From NCBI GenBank assembly GCA_910577315.1, contig CAJTME010000001.1, positions 124,001-188,000 of the forward strand: 64,000 bases of DNA. The letters run 5' to 3'. The notes beneath the pieces were generated by a model, which saw nothing but the letters and a program-made list of their open reading frames with translations, was not told the DNA's origin and ran no database searches. Shown in pieces: positions 51,765 through 59,900 of the stretch (position 1 is the first letter of the stretch; each line of letters opens with the position of its first letter). The translations under genes and the position numbers were made by a program. This DNA is from an uncultured Muribaculaceae bacterium. Its GTDB lineage: Bacteria; Bacteroidota; Bacteroidia; Bacteroidales; Muribaculaceae.

Positions 51765-53435
51765 TCACTGGTTAGGGATATTCTTCTGATGATATTCGGC
51801 GGGGGTCATGCCGTAATATTTATTAAAATTCTGGTAGAACGTGCTGCGCGACGCATAGCCAAGTTCCTGCGAGATTGCTTCCATGGTCCACTCGGGATTG
51901 CGCTCCATCAGCTCAACAGCATATTCCATTTTGAGTTTCGTTAGCCAGCTCCCCGCCGAGTCGCCTGTATAACGGCGGATGAGCGCAACAATCTGCTGTT
52001 GTGTCATTCCCGCTTCGGACGCGAGCATCTTCCTGTCGCATCCCGGGTCGAGAAACAGACGACGCTCCCTCACCAATGTTTCCAGCGCGGCAAAGCGCTC
52101 CTTTTCATCCAGATAGTTCACCGGTGTAGAAACCATCGTGTCTATACGGCTTGTCAGCGCCTGACGTTCTTCCTCAAGTTCGCCAACACGCTCCGCCGCC
52201 AGTTTATGACGCCGCGAACTGCTGCGCCAGTTGCGCCATAACAGACCGGCAATAATAATCAACAGAACCAGGAGAGCCGCGCCGGCCACCAGCCAGTCGC
52301 GGCGTCGTTGCGCGGCAGCGGTGGCCGAGGCAAGTTCGCGCTCCTTTTCCACCATATTGAACATGGCTGCCATTTCGCGCACACCGCGGGCTTTTTCCCG
52401 GGCCGTAAGGCTGTCGTTCACAACCATTGCGCGTCGGAGGGTTACATAAGCCTCATCCGCACGACCAAGACCACGCAAAGCCGCCGCCTGCGAAACAAGA
52501 ACGCTTCGGAAGCCGTCACTGATTGTATCAGGTCCTTCAAAAAGCGAGGCATACGGCGTGGTTACGGCAAGAATTTCCGTCCAGCGATGTGTATCGAGCA
52601 GATAGTCTACAATGGCGACAGCCCCCTGCACGGTTTTGCCGAAATCCGTGGAATTAAAACCTCTGTAAGCCTCCTCCGCCGCGGCCCGGTCTCCGGATTT
52701 CAGGCTCGATGAGGCAAGCCGCGCCCAAGTATATGCCCGCTGCTGGTCGGGATAGCCCGGGGGACAGCCACCCACAGCTTCTATCTTGCCGACCAGACGC
52801 ATGCGGCGCCAGCCTTCTGCCACGGCCTCGTCATAACGGTCGTCCGCATAGAGTTCCAGCACCTTCACGCCGAGAGCATACGACACGTTGGCGAGCTCGC
52901 GCACATTGTCGGATTTCTCACCGCCCGAAATCACTTCGTCAAGATAGCGGAATCCCTCAGTCCGGTCACCCATCGCAAAGAATGTCTTCGCCATGGACGC
53001 CAACGTCAGCATCTCGGCCGGGCGGTTTCCTTCGCCACGGGCCAGGGCGAGCGCTTCGGTCCACGTGGCGATTGCCTGACGGTATCGTCCGTTGAGCTCC
53101 TCAGCTTCGGCAAGGAGGGTCAAGGCATTGAGGCGGAGTTTGGGCGCGGCGACAATGGAGTCACATTCGAGTGCGAGCCGCGCATGGCGTTCCTGCAATG
53201 AATTGAGATGCAGCTCGTGGTAGGCGAGCGAGCGCAGCAGTTCGGCGCGGAAATCGGCGAGCGGCTCGGGAGCCGCCACGGCTGCGTCAATCAGCGTCAG
53301 GGCGCTGTCGGGAGCTTCCACCAACAGCGAACGTATATGTGCTTCCGTCAAAAGGCTGTCGGGCAGTTGCATCGGCTTCCCAAGCACGGCAAAAGCCTGT
53401 ATGATTGATAGTAACAATATTATTTTCGTCTTCAT
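51765..53435 (-). CDS. Membrane-bound TPR/AraC-type transcription regulator
   Basis: From ATG 53435 the protein has 556 residues: a signal-like N-terminus (about 1-20), a large helical region with TPR-type repeats (about 40-365, for example LGRADEAYVTLRRAMVV), one membrane helix (about 382-402, WLVAGAALLVLLIIIAGLLW), a short coiled coil, and a C-terminal AraC-type DNA-binding domain (about 455-550) with two helix-turn-helix units: MLASEAGMTQQQIVALIRRY and MEAISQELGYASRSTFYQNFNKYYG. This layout is typical of Bacteroidota regulators that sense outside signals with the periplasmic TPR part and bind DNA inside; the signal is unknown. It lies 78 bases after the leukocidin-like lipoprotein gene on the same strand, so that gene is a candidate target. 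Confidence 0.85.
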   Translation of the reverse strand: MKTKIILLLSIIQAFAVLGKPMQLPDSLLTEAHIRSLLVEAPDSALTLIDAAVAAPEPLADFRAELLRSLAYHELHLNSLQERHARLALECDSIVAAPKLRLNALTLLAEAEELNGRYRQAIATWTEALALARGEGNRPAEMLTLASMAKTFFAMGDRTEGFRYLDEVISGGEKSDNVRELANVSYALGVKVLELYADDRYDEAVAEGWRRMRLVGKIEAVGGCPPGYPDQQRAYTWARLASSSLKSGDRAAAEEAYRGFNSTDFGKTVQGAVAIVDYLLDTHRWTEILAVTTPYASLFEGPDTISDGFRSVLVSQAAALRGLGRADEAYVTLRRAMVVNDSLTAREKARGVREMAAMFNMVEKERELASATAAAQRRRDWLVAGAALLVLLIIIAGLLWRNWRSSSRRHKLAAERVGELEEERQALTSRIDTMVSTPVNYLDEKERFAALETLVRERRLFLDPGCDRKMLASEAGMTQQQIVALIRRYTGDSAGSWLTKLKMEYAVELMERNPEWTMEAISQELGYASRSTFYQNFNKYYGMTPAEYHQKNIPNQ

Positions 53436-53440
53436 ATCGG

Positions 53441-53448
53441 CAAATTTA
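53441..53448 (-). promoter_or_regulatory. -7 element directly before the regulator start codon
   Basis: Read on the minus strand this is TAAATTTG, a perfect TAnnTTTG, ending six bases before the ATG at 53435. A transcript from it would be nearly leaderless. Confidence 0.45.
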
Positions 53449-53513
53449 GTTAAAAAATCGCGGCGCACCAAAATTTGATATATGGCCGCCGCGACAAACG
53501 CACATTATTACAT

Positions 53514-56258
53514 TTATTCTGCCTGGAGCTTTTTGTAAAGCCCCCACACAGGATGTTTACGGTAGGTTTCCAAAGCCGATGACGGCACTTTAACCACCGT
53601 GTTCTCAAAATCGCCCAATGAGTTCCATTTTGTAACTTTATCAGAATCACATTCGGGCGGGGTAGTACCGGCAAAGTGGATTACATCGGGTTGCCAACAG
53701 AAACAAACCAGACCATATTCCCTGAATGTTGTCGGGAAATATACCTCTCTGGCGGCGAAAGAGAATGCGCCCATTTCAAGTTTCTCGAATCCTTCTCCAA
53801 ATACAGCCTTGTTGATGGTCTTGAGATGGTAGAACGCGAACGTCGGGACTACCTTCACGGAGCCGGGGACACTCAGTTCAGTAATCAGCCCCTGATGCCC
53901 CCAGTCTACGGCACTGCTGCCAATGGAAGTAACCGTAAGGCCCTGAATTTCCGACGGAATATTTAGCGGGCCCTTGTAGTCTTCGGCAACGGTCTCCAGC
54001 TCACATTCTTTGCCTGGATTCGTCACCTTGAAAATCAATGAGCCGCCTTCGTATTGAACAATGAACGCATCGCCCTTCGCATAATCGGGGACTTCATCAC
54101 CGTATGACACGAAATTGCCCTCGGGGGAGATTTCCAGGTAAGTGCCCACTATTTTGCCGTTCTTGCCGGCAGTGGTGTACATAGGCAGCAGCTTTCCGTT
54201 GTCGTCGCGTACCCTGAAACGGTAGGTGTTAGACAGCCCGGGGTGCTTTGAGCTGACAAGAATGTCTTTCGCAACCTGATACCACTCGTAGCTGAGTTTC
54301 TTTTCAAGGCTTGCCTCGGTTATGCCTGCCGGCCACACCGGGTTGTCATCGTCGCCGACCTTTGAAAGTTTAGTGGCCAATGCCTTGAAATTAGAGCTGC
54401 GGTTAAGGTTCTTTTCAAGGTCGCTGTACTCCGACTCGTTCCAGATGTTCTCAACTTCGAGAGTGAATTTTTTCCTAACGCGCTCCGGCACCGGGAGGGT
54501 TATGTTGTAGGTGCGCTCGCTGAGAGCAAATTCAGGCTCCACGGTAGTCAGGTCCACCGAAGTAAAACTTGATGACATTGAGTAGGAAAACAGCTTGGTC
54601 GCCATTACGCAACGGTAACCGACACTTTGGAATTTCAGCGGTACCACGAAGGGCACGGCACCACGCTTGGAGGTCTTGTCCACAACCCAGTTCCACGACT
54701 GGTGCTGGGACTTGCGCGAGACAGAAGTGGCGCTCGTGTCGACGGGCGTGTATTTCACATCGGTATGCAATCCGTTTTTGCTGAGACTGATTTGGTTGGC
54801 GAAGGTGTAATCCCATTTAATCCAGTTGGAATGTCCGTCGATTGACTGGTCGGAGGACATAACCACATGCACGTCTTTGTTAACCGACGATACAGTGGTC
54901 TTGTTGGTATAGCTGCCGCTGAATTTGCCGGTGACGCCCTTGCCGAAGCTCACGTCCGAGTTGAGCTGCCATCCCGAGACGGTCTCGGTGGTAGATTCCG
55001 CCGCACCTTCATTGGGCAGCATATTCCATTCGTCGAGAAGCTTATAGTCATCATAGGGCCAGCGGGTGCAGACAGTCATATTGCGGAAAGTAGCGCCGGC
55101 AGCGCTCGGAGTCATCTGGGTGCCGTAGTAGGTGTGGAAGTCCTTCAACTCCGGCCAGGTTATATATCCGAAATTGAGGCCTTTGGCATTACAATCCTCC
55201 TCGGTTACGATATGGTAGTAATCCTGGTCCTGGGAGAAGTTGTAGGCGGCTGTGACCCACACTCTCACCCTGATGGGCATTACCAGCGGCTGGCTTGAAG
55301 ACGGCGCAGTCCAATTCCATCCATCGACTTTGGCCCAATCCCAGTTGCCGGTGGCGTTGATGAGGTGTGTGTCCGATGCCACTTCGTCATAGTCCATCTC
55401 GGCGCGTGAAAAGATTTTGCGGGCTTTGGCCACAACCGTTTTCTCGGTCTCGTTGAGCCATTCGACGGCATACTCGGCAAACAGGCCATACTGATAGGCT
55501 GTCGGCTCGGCAGGGATGAAAGTGAGAGTGGAATCGCGGCGCGACTCGTTTTCCTCGCCCTCGTTCTCAATTATGCCCATGCCGACGGTGTAGGCCGCCC
55601 CTTCCTTGTGAAGGTCAGGAATGTAGAGTTCGTGTCCGCCACGGCGTATCACCCAAAGGTCGCAAGTGGCATCGGGGTCGCCGTAACCGCCTGCGCGTGA
55701 TTCGCGGCCTACGCCTCGCCGCTCGCGGAGCGACTGGCGAGCCCGACTCTTGACGTCGGCCGCCATAGCGGTGACATCGATGTTTCCGTCTTCCTCGGAA
55801 ATCATGTCAAGGAGGTCGAGATATATCATCATCTCTATGGCGTACAGGTCGTTGGGTTCGTGGAGACATACAGTCAATCCGGCCATATAACGGGCTCGCA
55901 GTAAACTGAGCTCATCAATATTGGCCTCAAAATTTTCCATATATCCGGAGAGGGTGGCGGCATCAATGAAAAGAAAGTCGGTCTCGGGCGGAATGCCAAG
56001 TAAACTCGACCCGATTTGGGTCACACTTGACGCACGGGCAAGAACGCGCTCCGTTATGTCATCAAACTGCGTTCCCATCATGGCCACATTGCCTTGAAGA
56101 CGGGTCAGGATAACGTCCTCAGTGGGCAGTCCCTTCACCTCGACCGGGACATCCGGTTCCGGCACGGGCATGACAGGCTCGTCGTCCTCACAGGCAGCTA
56201 CGCCGCACATAAGTGCGACGAAAACTGCTGCGGAGGCTATTTTTCGCAATATATCCAT
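53514..56258 (-). CDS. Surface lipoprotein: leukocidin-like beta-barrel region plus BspA-type leucine-rich repeats
   Basis: This 914-residue protein begins with a lipoprotein signal (lipidated Cys near residue 23, GVAAC) followed at once by EDDEP, which fits the Bacteroidota export signal for lipoproteins shown on the cell surface. Residues about 230-590 carry a Trp- and Tyr-rich beta-region whose order (DEWNMLPNEG, then TVSGWQLNSDVSFG, SGSYTNKTTVSS, NWIKWDYTF, and QSWNWVVDK) resembles the leukocidin/hemolysin pore-forming toxin fold. The end (about 775-905) has BspA-type leucine-rich repeats (LTVTSIGSSAVDW, ELSVPGSVKVVPTFAF). Pore formation is inferred from pattern, not proven. It lies 14 bases downstream of a second LES lipoprotein gene and upstream of a TPR/AraC regulator gene, all on one strand. 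Confidence 0.6.
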   Translation of the reverse strand: MDILRKIASAAVFVALMCGVAACEDDEPVMPVPEPDVPVEVKGLPTEDVILTRLQGNVAMMGTQFDDITERVLARASSVTQIGSSLLGIPPETDFLFIDAATLSGYMENFEANIDELSLLRARYMAGLTVCLHEPNDLYAIEMMIYLDLLDMISEEDGNIDVTAMAADVKSRARQSLRERRGVGRESRAGGYGDPDATCDLWVIRRGGHELYIPDLHKEGAAYTVGMGIIENEGEENESRRDSTLTFIPAEPTAYQYGLFAEYAVEWLNETEKTVVAKARKIFSRAEMDYDEVASDTHLINATGNWDWAKVDGWNWTAPSSSQPLVMPIRVRVWVTAAYNFSQDQDYYHIVTEEDCNAKGLNFGYITWPELKDFHTYYGTQMTPSAAGATFRNMTVCTRWPYDDYKLLDEWNMLPNEGAAESTTETVSGWQLNSDVSFGKGVTGKFSGSYTNKTTVSSVNKDVHVVMSSDQSIDGHSNWIKWDYTFANQISLSKNGLHTDVKYTPVDTSATSVSRKSQHQSWNWVVDKTSKRGAVPFVVPLKFQSVGYRCVMATKLFSYSMSSSFTSVDLTTVEPEFALSERTYNITLPVPERVRKKFTLEVENIWNESEYSDLEKNLNRSSNFKALATKLSKVGDDDNPVWPAGITEASLEKKLSYEWYQVAKDILVSSKHPGLSNTYRFRVRDDNGKLLPMYTTAGKNGKIVGTYLEISPEGNFVSYGDEVPDYAKGDAFIVQYEGGSLIFKVTNPGKECELETVAEDYKGPLNIPSEIQGLTVTSIGSSAVDWGHQGLITELSVPGSVKVVPTFAFYHLKTINKAVFGEGFEKLEMGAFSFAAREVYFPTTFREYGLVCFCWQPDVIHFAGTTPPECDSDKVTKWNSLGDFENTVVKVPSSALETYRKHPVWGLYKKLQAE

Positions 56259-56272
56259 GTTGTTTCAGTTCA

Positions 56273-56800
56273 TCACTTCACGTTGTAAACGAAGTTGATC
56301 AAGGGATGCTCCTTGTCAAGGGTGCCTGCAAGCGACGAGCCTTTGGTCTGAGCGCTCCTCTTGCTCTGGTCAGAGTCGCCGAAGGCCATCGCGCTGCCGT
56401 CTGCGGCATAACCTTTCACCGAGCAGGTGATGTCTGTGTCAAGACGGTACATCTCATCAGCTTCGGGCGCTGGAGCATCAGCCTTGGGCTTGGCCACAAC
56501 TTTGCAGGCATAATGGGTGGGAAATTCCACATCCGTCAGCGTCATGGTGTAGTTCCAATCCATATCGATGCTCTCCGTAACCTCCGTGCCGCCTACATTG
56601 GCATAGGTCACCTGCACGTCATAAAATGTGTACCAAGTGTCGGCCAGGCTCACATTATAGCTTATTACGACTTTCGAAACGGAGTTGTCAGCGATAGGAT
56701 CATCGCCGTCTTTATCATCATCGCCGCATGAAGCAAGCGACACACTCATAGCCATAGCTGTCATCAGAGCCATAGCTTTGTAAACAATTGATTTTTTCAT
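56273..56800 (-). CDS. Small LES-type surface lipoprotein of unknown function, partner of the leukocidin-like protein
   Basis: The 175-residue protein has a lipoprotein signal (SVSLASC, Cys near residue 25) followed by GDDDKDGDDP, a strong acidic surface-export signal. The mature part is beta-rich (KVVISYNVSLADTWYTFYDVQVTYANVGG, then TESIDMDWNYTMTLTDV) and is not recognised. Its stop is 14 bases before the start of the 914-residue lipoprotein, so the pair is most likely co-expressed; a two-component toxin, a receptor with its helper, or an immunity or chaperone protein are all possible and cannot be separated. It has a promoter element at 56838-56845. Confidence 0.6.
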   Translation of the reverse strand: MKKSIVYKAMALMTAMAMSVSLASCGDDDKDGDDPIADNSVSKVVISYNVSLADTWYTFYDVQVTYANVGGTEVTESIDMDWNYTMTLTDVEFPTHYACKVVAKPKADAPAPEADEMYRLDTDITCSVKGYAADGSAMAFGDSDQSKRSAQTKGSSLAGTLDKEHPLINFVYNVK

Positions 56801-56837
56801 AATGCCTAATGTTTATAACGGTTTATATTTGTCAGTG

Positions 56838-56845
56838 CAAAGTTA
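56838..56845 (-). promoter_or_regulatory. -7 promoter element for the lipoprotein pair
   Basis: Read on the minus strand this is TAACTTTG, a perfect TAnnTTTG. Transcription would start near 56831, about 30 bases before the lipoprotein start at 56800. Confidence 0.6.
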
Positions 56846-56931
56846 CGCATTGGCATCGGGTCGAGCCCGACATCGGTATAGCCGGCTTGTCCAAAAAGCG
56901 TCGGCAAAACCGTGCTATGGGCATGTATTAT

Positions 56932-56955
56932 TGTACGATTTTCGTGTACGATTTT
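56932..56955. repeat. Direct repeat tgtacgatttt, two copies 13 bases apart, upstream of the lipoprotein pair
   Basis: Copies start at 56932 and 56945. They lie about 90 bases before the minus-strand promoter of the lipoprotein pair, within the gene-free gap 56801-57150. Two direct half-sites are compatible with binding by an AraC-type regulator. Confidence 0.4.
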
Positions 56956-57116
56956 TGCAATAGATTATAAATCTGACATTTACCACTGAGAAATACCCAT
57001 CATTCCGTACTGACATCACTTATTTACCAAACCATTCTGACATACTGTGACTAAATGCTCAGCACCCAACCCGAACCAAACACGACAACACATTTTCACA
57101 TTTCACATTTTTTTAC

Positions 57117-57124
57117 TAAATTTG
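57117..57124 (+). promoter_or_regulatory. -7 promoter element for yicC
   Basis: TAAATTTG matches TAnnTTTG; the ATG at 57151 follows after a leader of about 20 bases. Confidence 0.55.
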
Positions 57125-57150
57125 CGCATTAATCGTAAAAACATAACCGC

Positions 57151-58029
57151 ATGCTTTTGTCAATGACGGGTTTCGGCAAGGCTTCTGCCGAGGCTCTTAA
57201 CAAAAAATTCTCCGTCGAAATAAAATCGCTCAACTCCAAGCAGCTGGACGTGAACGCCCGCGTGCCGTCGGCCCTGCGCTCGATGGAGCTGGAAGTGCGC
57301 AATATCATAGCCCATGAATTGCAGCGGGGAAAGGTCGACCTGACCATGACCGTCGAGACCCTTCCGGGCGCAGACACTCAGGTAAAGCTCAACATTCCCG
57401 CCCTACAAGTATATAAAGCCCAGATTGAACAGGCCGTAAAGGAACTCGGAATCCCCGAACCTTCCGATTGGCTCACCACCCTGATGCGCTTCCCCGACGT
57501 GACCGTTACCGAAAGCGACGAGGACGCATCGCCCGAGGTACAGGCCGCCGTGCTCGAAGCAGCCCGCGCAGCCGTTGCCGCCCTCATGGACCACCGGCGC
57601 GCCGAAGGCAAACGCCTTGAAGAGTTTTTTGCCCCGCGCATCGAAGCCATAGCATCCCTGCTCGAAGAAATCGCCCCATATGAGGCGGAGCGCGTCCCCA
57701 AAATCCGCGCCCGCATCGAGGAAGGCCTCGCCAAAATCCCCGTTGCCGAATACGACAAGGGACGCCTTGAACAGGAAATGATTTTCTATATCGAGAAACT
57801 CGACGTCAACGAGGAACGCCAGCGCCTTGCCCAACACCTGCGCTACTTCCTCGAAACCATGGAGGGCCCCGCCGGCCAGGGCAAAAAGCTCGGTTTCATC
57901 TCGCAGGAAATGGGCCGCGAAATCAACACCCTCGGCTCAAAAAGCAACCACGCCGACATGCAGCGCATCGTGGTGAAGATGAAAGACATTCTCGAACAGA
58001 TCAAGGAGCAGGTGCTCAATGTGATGTAA
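57151..58029 (+). CDS. YicC-family endoribonuclease
   Basis: YicC proteins are cytosolic, metal-dependent RNA-cutting enzymes that help turn over RNA in stationary phase. The 292-residue protein has the N-terminal YicC domain starting MLLSMTGFGKASAE and VEIKSLNSKQLDVNAR (about 1-30), and the C-terminal DUF1732 domain with DVNEERQRLAQHLRYFLE and GKKLGFISQEMGREINTLGSKSNHADMQRIVV, ending in KMKDILEQIKEQVLNVM. Both are complete and the length is normal. Its stop overlaps the start of the NeuC-like gene by one base (taatg), so the downstream nonulosonic acid genes are probably read from this promoter. Confidence 0.93.
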   Translation: MLLSMTGFGKASAEALNKKFSVEIKSLNSKQLDVNARVPSALRSMELEVRNIIAHELQRGKVDLTMTVETLPGADTQVKLNIPALQVYKAQIEQAVKELGIPEPSDWLTTLMRFPDVTVTESDEDASPEVQAAVLEAARAAVAALMDHRRAEGKRLEEFFAPRIEAIASLLEEIAPYEAERVPKIRARIEEGLAKIPVAEYDKGRLEQEMIFYIEKLDVNEERQRLAQHLRYFLETMEGPAGQGKKLGFISQEMGREINTLGSKSNHADMQRIVVKMKDILEQIKEQVLNVM

Positions 58030-59192
58030 TGAAAACAGTGTGCATAGCCACGAGCACCCGGGCCGACTGGGGCATACTCAAGCCTCTGGCAGCGGCTCTG
58101 CGCGACTGCGGCCTGATAAGGTTGCAGGTGCTCGCCACCAACATGCACCTGCTTGAAGCCTACGGGCACACCGTCGATGAAATCATCTCCGACGGATTCA
58201 CCGTCGATGCCCGCGTGGAAATGCCCGACGCAGACGGCGCCGGCGACACCGCGCGCGCCATCGCAATGGGCTTGTGCCTGAGCGGCACCGCCAAGGCGCT
58301 GGCCAAACTTCGGCCCGACGCGCTCGTCATCCTCGGCGACCGCTATGAAATGCTTGCCGTCGCCTCGGCAGCCGCCGTGATGCGGATTCCCGTCATCCAT
58401 ATTTCCGGAGGAGAAATATCGGAAGGCGCAATTGATGACTCGCTGCGCCACGCCATATCAAAACTCGCAACGCTCCACCTGGTGTCGGCCGAGCCATACC
58501 GCCGCCGCGTGATTCAGTTGGGCGAGCATCCGTCGCGCGTGATAAACACAGGTTCACTGGGCGTATGGAACATGATGAACCAACCCCTCATGAGCCGCAA
58601 GGAACTCTGCGACGACCTCGGCATCGACCACGCCACGCCATTTGCGGTGGCGACTTTCCATCCTGCAACCCTCGACCCGGTCAATCCTGAAATACGCTGC
58701 CGCGCAATGCTCGACGCCCTCGACCACTGTGCCGGCTTGAACGTCATCATCACCTACCCCAACAACGACACCGGCTCGGAAGCTATCATCCGCGAAATCG
58801 AATCGTATGCCGAGGCCAATCCCCGTCATGTCACCCTCGTCAAATCGCTTGGCATGAGACGATACCTCTCGGCCATCCGCGAGGCAGCTTTCGTAATCGG
58901 AAATTCATCAAGCGCGATAATCGAGGTTCCGGCCGCCGGCACCCCCGCCGTCAACATCGGCATGCGCCAGCGCGGACGCCTCCATTCCCCCCTTGTGATT
59001 GACTGTGCCGACGACACACCATCTATATGCCGCGCAGTCGACAAGGCTCTTGACCCGGCATTCGTTACAGAAGCAAGGAACGGAGAAAATCCGTATTTCA
59101 AGCCCGACACACTTCAGCTTTCGCTCGAAGCAATCCTCAATTTCGTAAACTCGCTCCCCGTCGCGCCAAAAAAGTTCCACGACCTGCCATGA
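58029..59192 (+). CDS. NeuC/LegG-type hydrolysing sugar-nucleotide 2-epimerase
   Basis: This 387-residue enzyme belongs to the UDP-GlcNAc 2-epimerase fold. The NeuC/LegG branch hydrolyses UDP-GlcNAc (sialic acid route) or UDP/GDP-linked 2,4-diacetamido sugars (legionaminic route) while inverting C2, releasing the free sugar for the nonulosonic synthase. Markers are TSTRADWGILKPL (about 8-20), LVILGDRYEML (near 102), HISGGEISEGAIDDSLRHAISKLA (about 126-149) and the nucleotide-binding NSSSAIIEVPAAGTPAVNIG near 297-316. Which substrate is used cannot be decided, but the PtmE-like gene nearby favours the GDP-linked legionaminic route. It overlaps yicC by one base and the next gene by four. Confidence 0.88.
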   Translation: MKTVCIATSTRADWGILKPLAAALRDCGLIRLQVLATNMHLLEAYGHTVDEIISDGFTVDARVEMPDADGAGDTARAIAMGLCLSGTAKALAKLRPDALVILGDRYEMLAVASAAAVMRIPVIHISGGEISEGAIDDSLRHAISKLATLHLVSAEPYRRRVIQLGEHPSRVINTGSLGVWNMMNQPLMSRKELCDDLGIDHATPFAVATFHPATLDPVNPEIRCRAMLDALDHCAGLNVIITYPNNDTGSEAIIREIESYAEANPRHVTLVKSLGMRRYLSAIREAAFVIGNSSSAIIEVPAAGTPAVNIGMRQRGRLHSPLVIDCADDTPSICRAVDKALDPAFVTEARNGENPYFKPDTLQLSLEAILNFVNSLPVAPKKFHDLP

Positions 59193-59887
59193 AGCCCCTA
59201 TACATAATCCCGGCCCGCGGGGGCAGCAAAGGCATCCCCCGCAAGAACATAAAGCCCCTCGGCGGAAGGCCACTGATAGCCTACTCCATCGACGCCGCCC
59301 GTCAGGCCGGCGCGCCCGACAGCCATATCATCCTCTCTACCGACGATGCCGAGATTGCCGACACCGCCCGAGCTCTCGGTCTCGAAGTCCCATATACCCG
59401 CCCAGCCCACCTTGCCACCGACACAGCCGGCAGCCGCGAGGTGATACTCGACGCGATGGACTGGGCCGACAGCCGTGGTATTGACTACGATTGCGTGGTG
59501 CTGCTGCAACCGACCTCACCATTCCGCACTGCAACCGACATCCATTCGGCTCTCGCGTTGTACTCTCCCGAGGTCGACATGGTGGTCAGCGTTAAGGAAG
59601 CATCGGCCAATCCATATTACAATTGCTTCGAGGCCGACCCCGCAACCGGCTATCTTCACGTATCGAAAGGCGACGGCCTCATCACACGCCGACAGGACGC
59701 TCCTCCGGCGTGGGAATACAACGGAGCCGTATATGTCATAAACCCAGGCTCAATCCGGCGCATGCCGCTCGGAGCCTTTCCCCGGCGCGTCCCATCACCC
59801 ATGCCCGCCGACCGCTCAATCGACCTCGACACCCCCGCCGACTGGCTGATGGCCGAGGCTGTAATCAAACTAATGTGCAACGGCTAA
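59189..59887 (+). CDS. CMP-nonulosonate (sialic/legionaminic acid) cytidylyltransferase
   Basis: The 232-residue protein activates a nonulosonic acid with CTP to the CMP-sugar that glycosyltransferases use. The CMP-NeuAc synthetase fold is evident: IPARGGSKGIPRKN (about 7-20) binds CTP, then KPLGGRPLIAYSIDAA, LSTDDAEIADTA, and LLQPTSPFRTATDI near 104-117. The remaining AAYE-like segment WEYNGAVYVI and the final RSIDLDTPADW are also typical. Whether the sugar is sialic or legionaminic acid cannot be told from sequence alone. Start and stop place it in a tight operon: it overlaps the NeuC-like gene by four bases, and the PtmE-like gene begins 14 bases after it. Confidence 0.9.
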   Translation: MKPLYIIPARGGSKGIPRKNIKPLGGRPLIAYSIDAARQAGAPDSHIILSTDDAEIADTARALGLEVPYTRPAHLATDTAGSREVILDAMDWADSRGIDYDCVVLLQPTSPFRTATDIHSALALYSPEVDMVVSVKEASANPYYNCFEADPATGYLHVSKGDGLITRRQDAPPAWEYNGAVYVINPGSIRRMPLGAFPRRVPSPMPADRSIDLDTPADWLMAEAVIKLMCNG

Positions 59888-59900
59888 TGTTTAATGTGTA

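Noticed and set aside
55100..55150. MACPF signature in the 914-residue lipoprotein (YYGTQ...)
   Set aside because: Only YGT matches; the following His and Gly-Gly positions do not fit, so the leukocidin-like pattern is the better, still tentative, reading.
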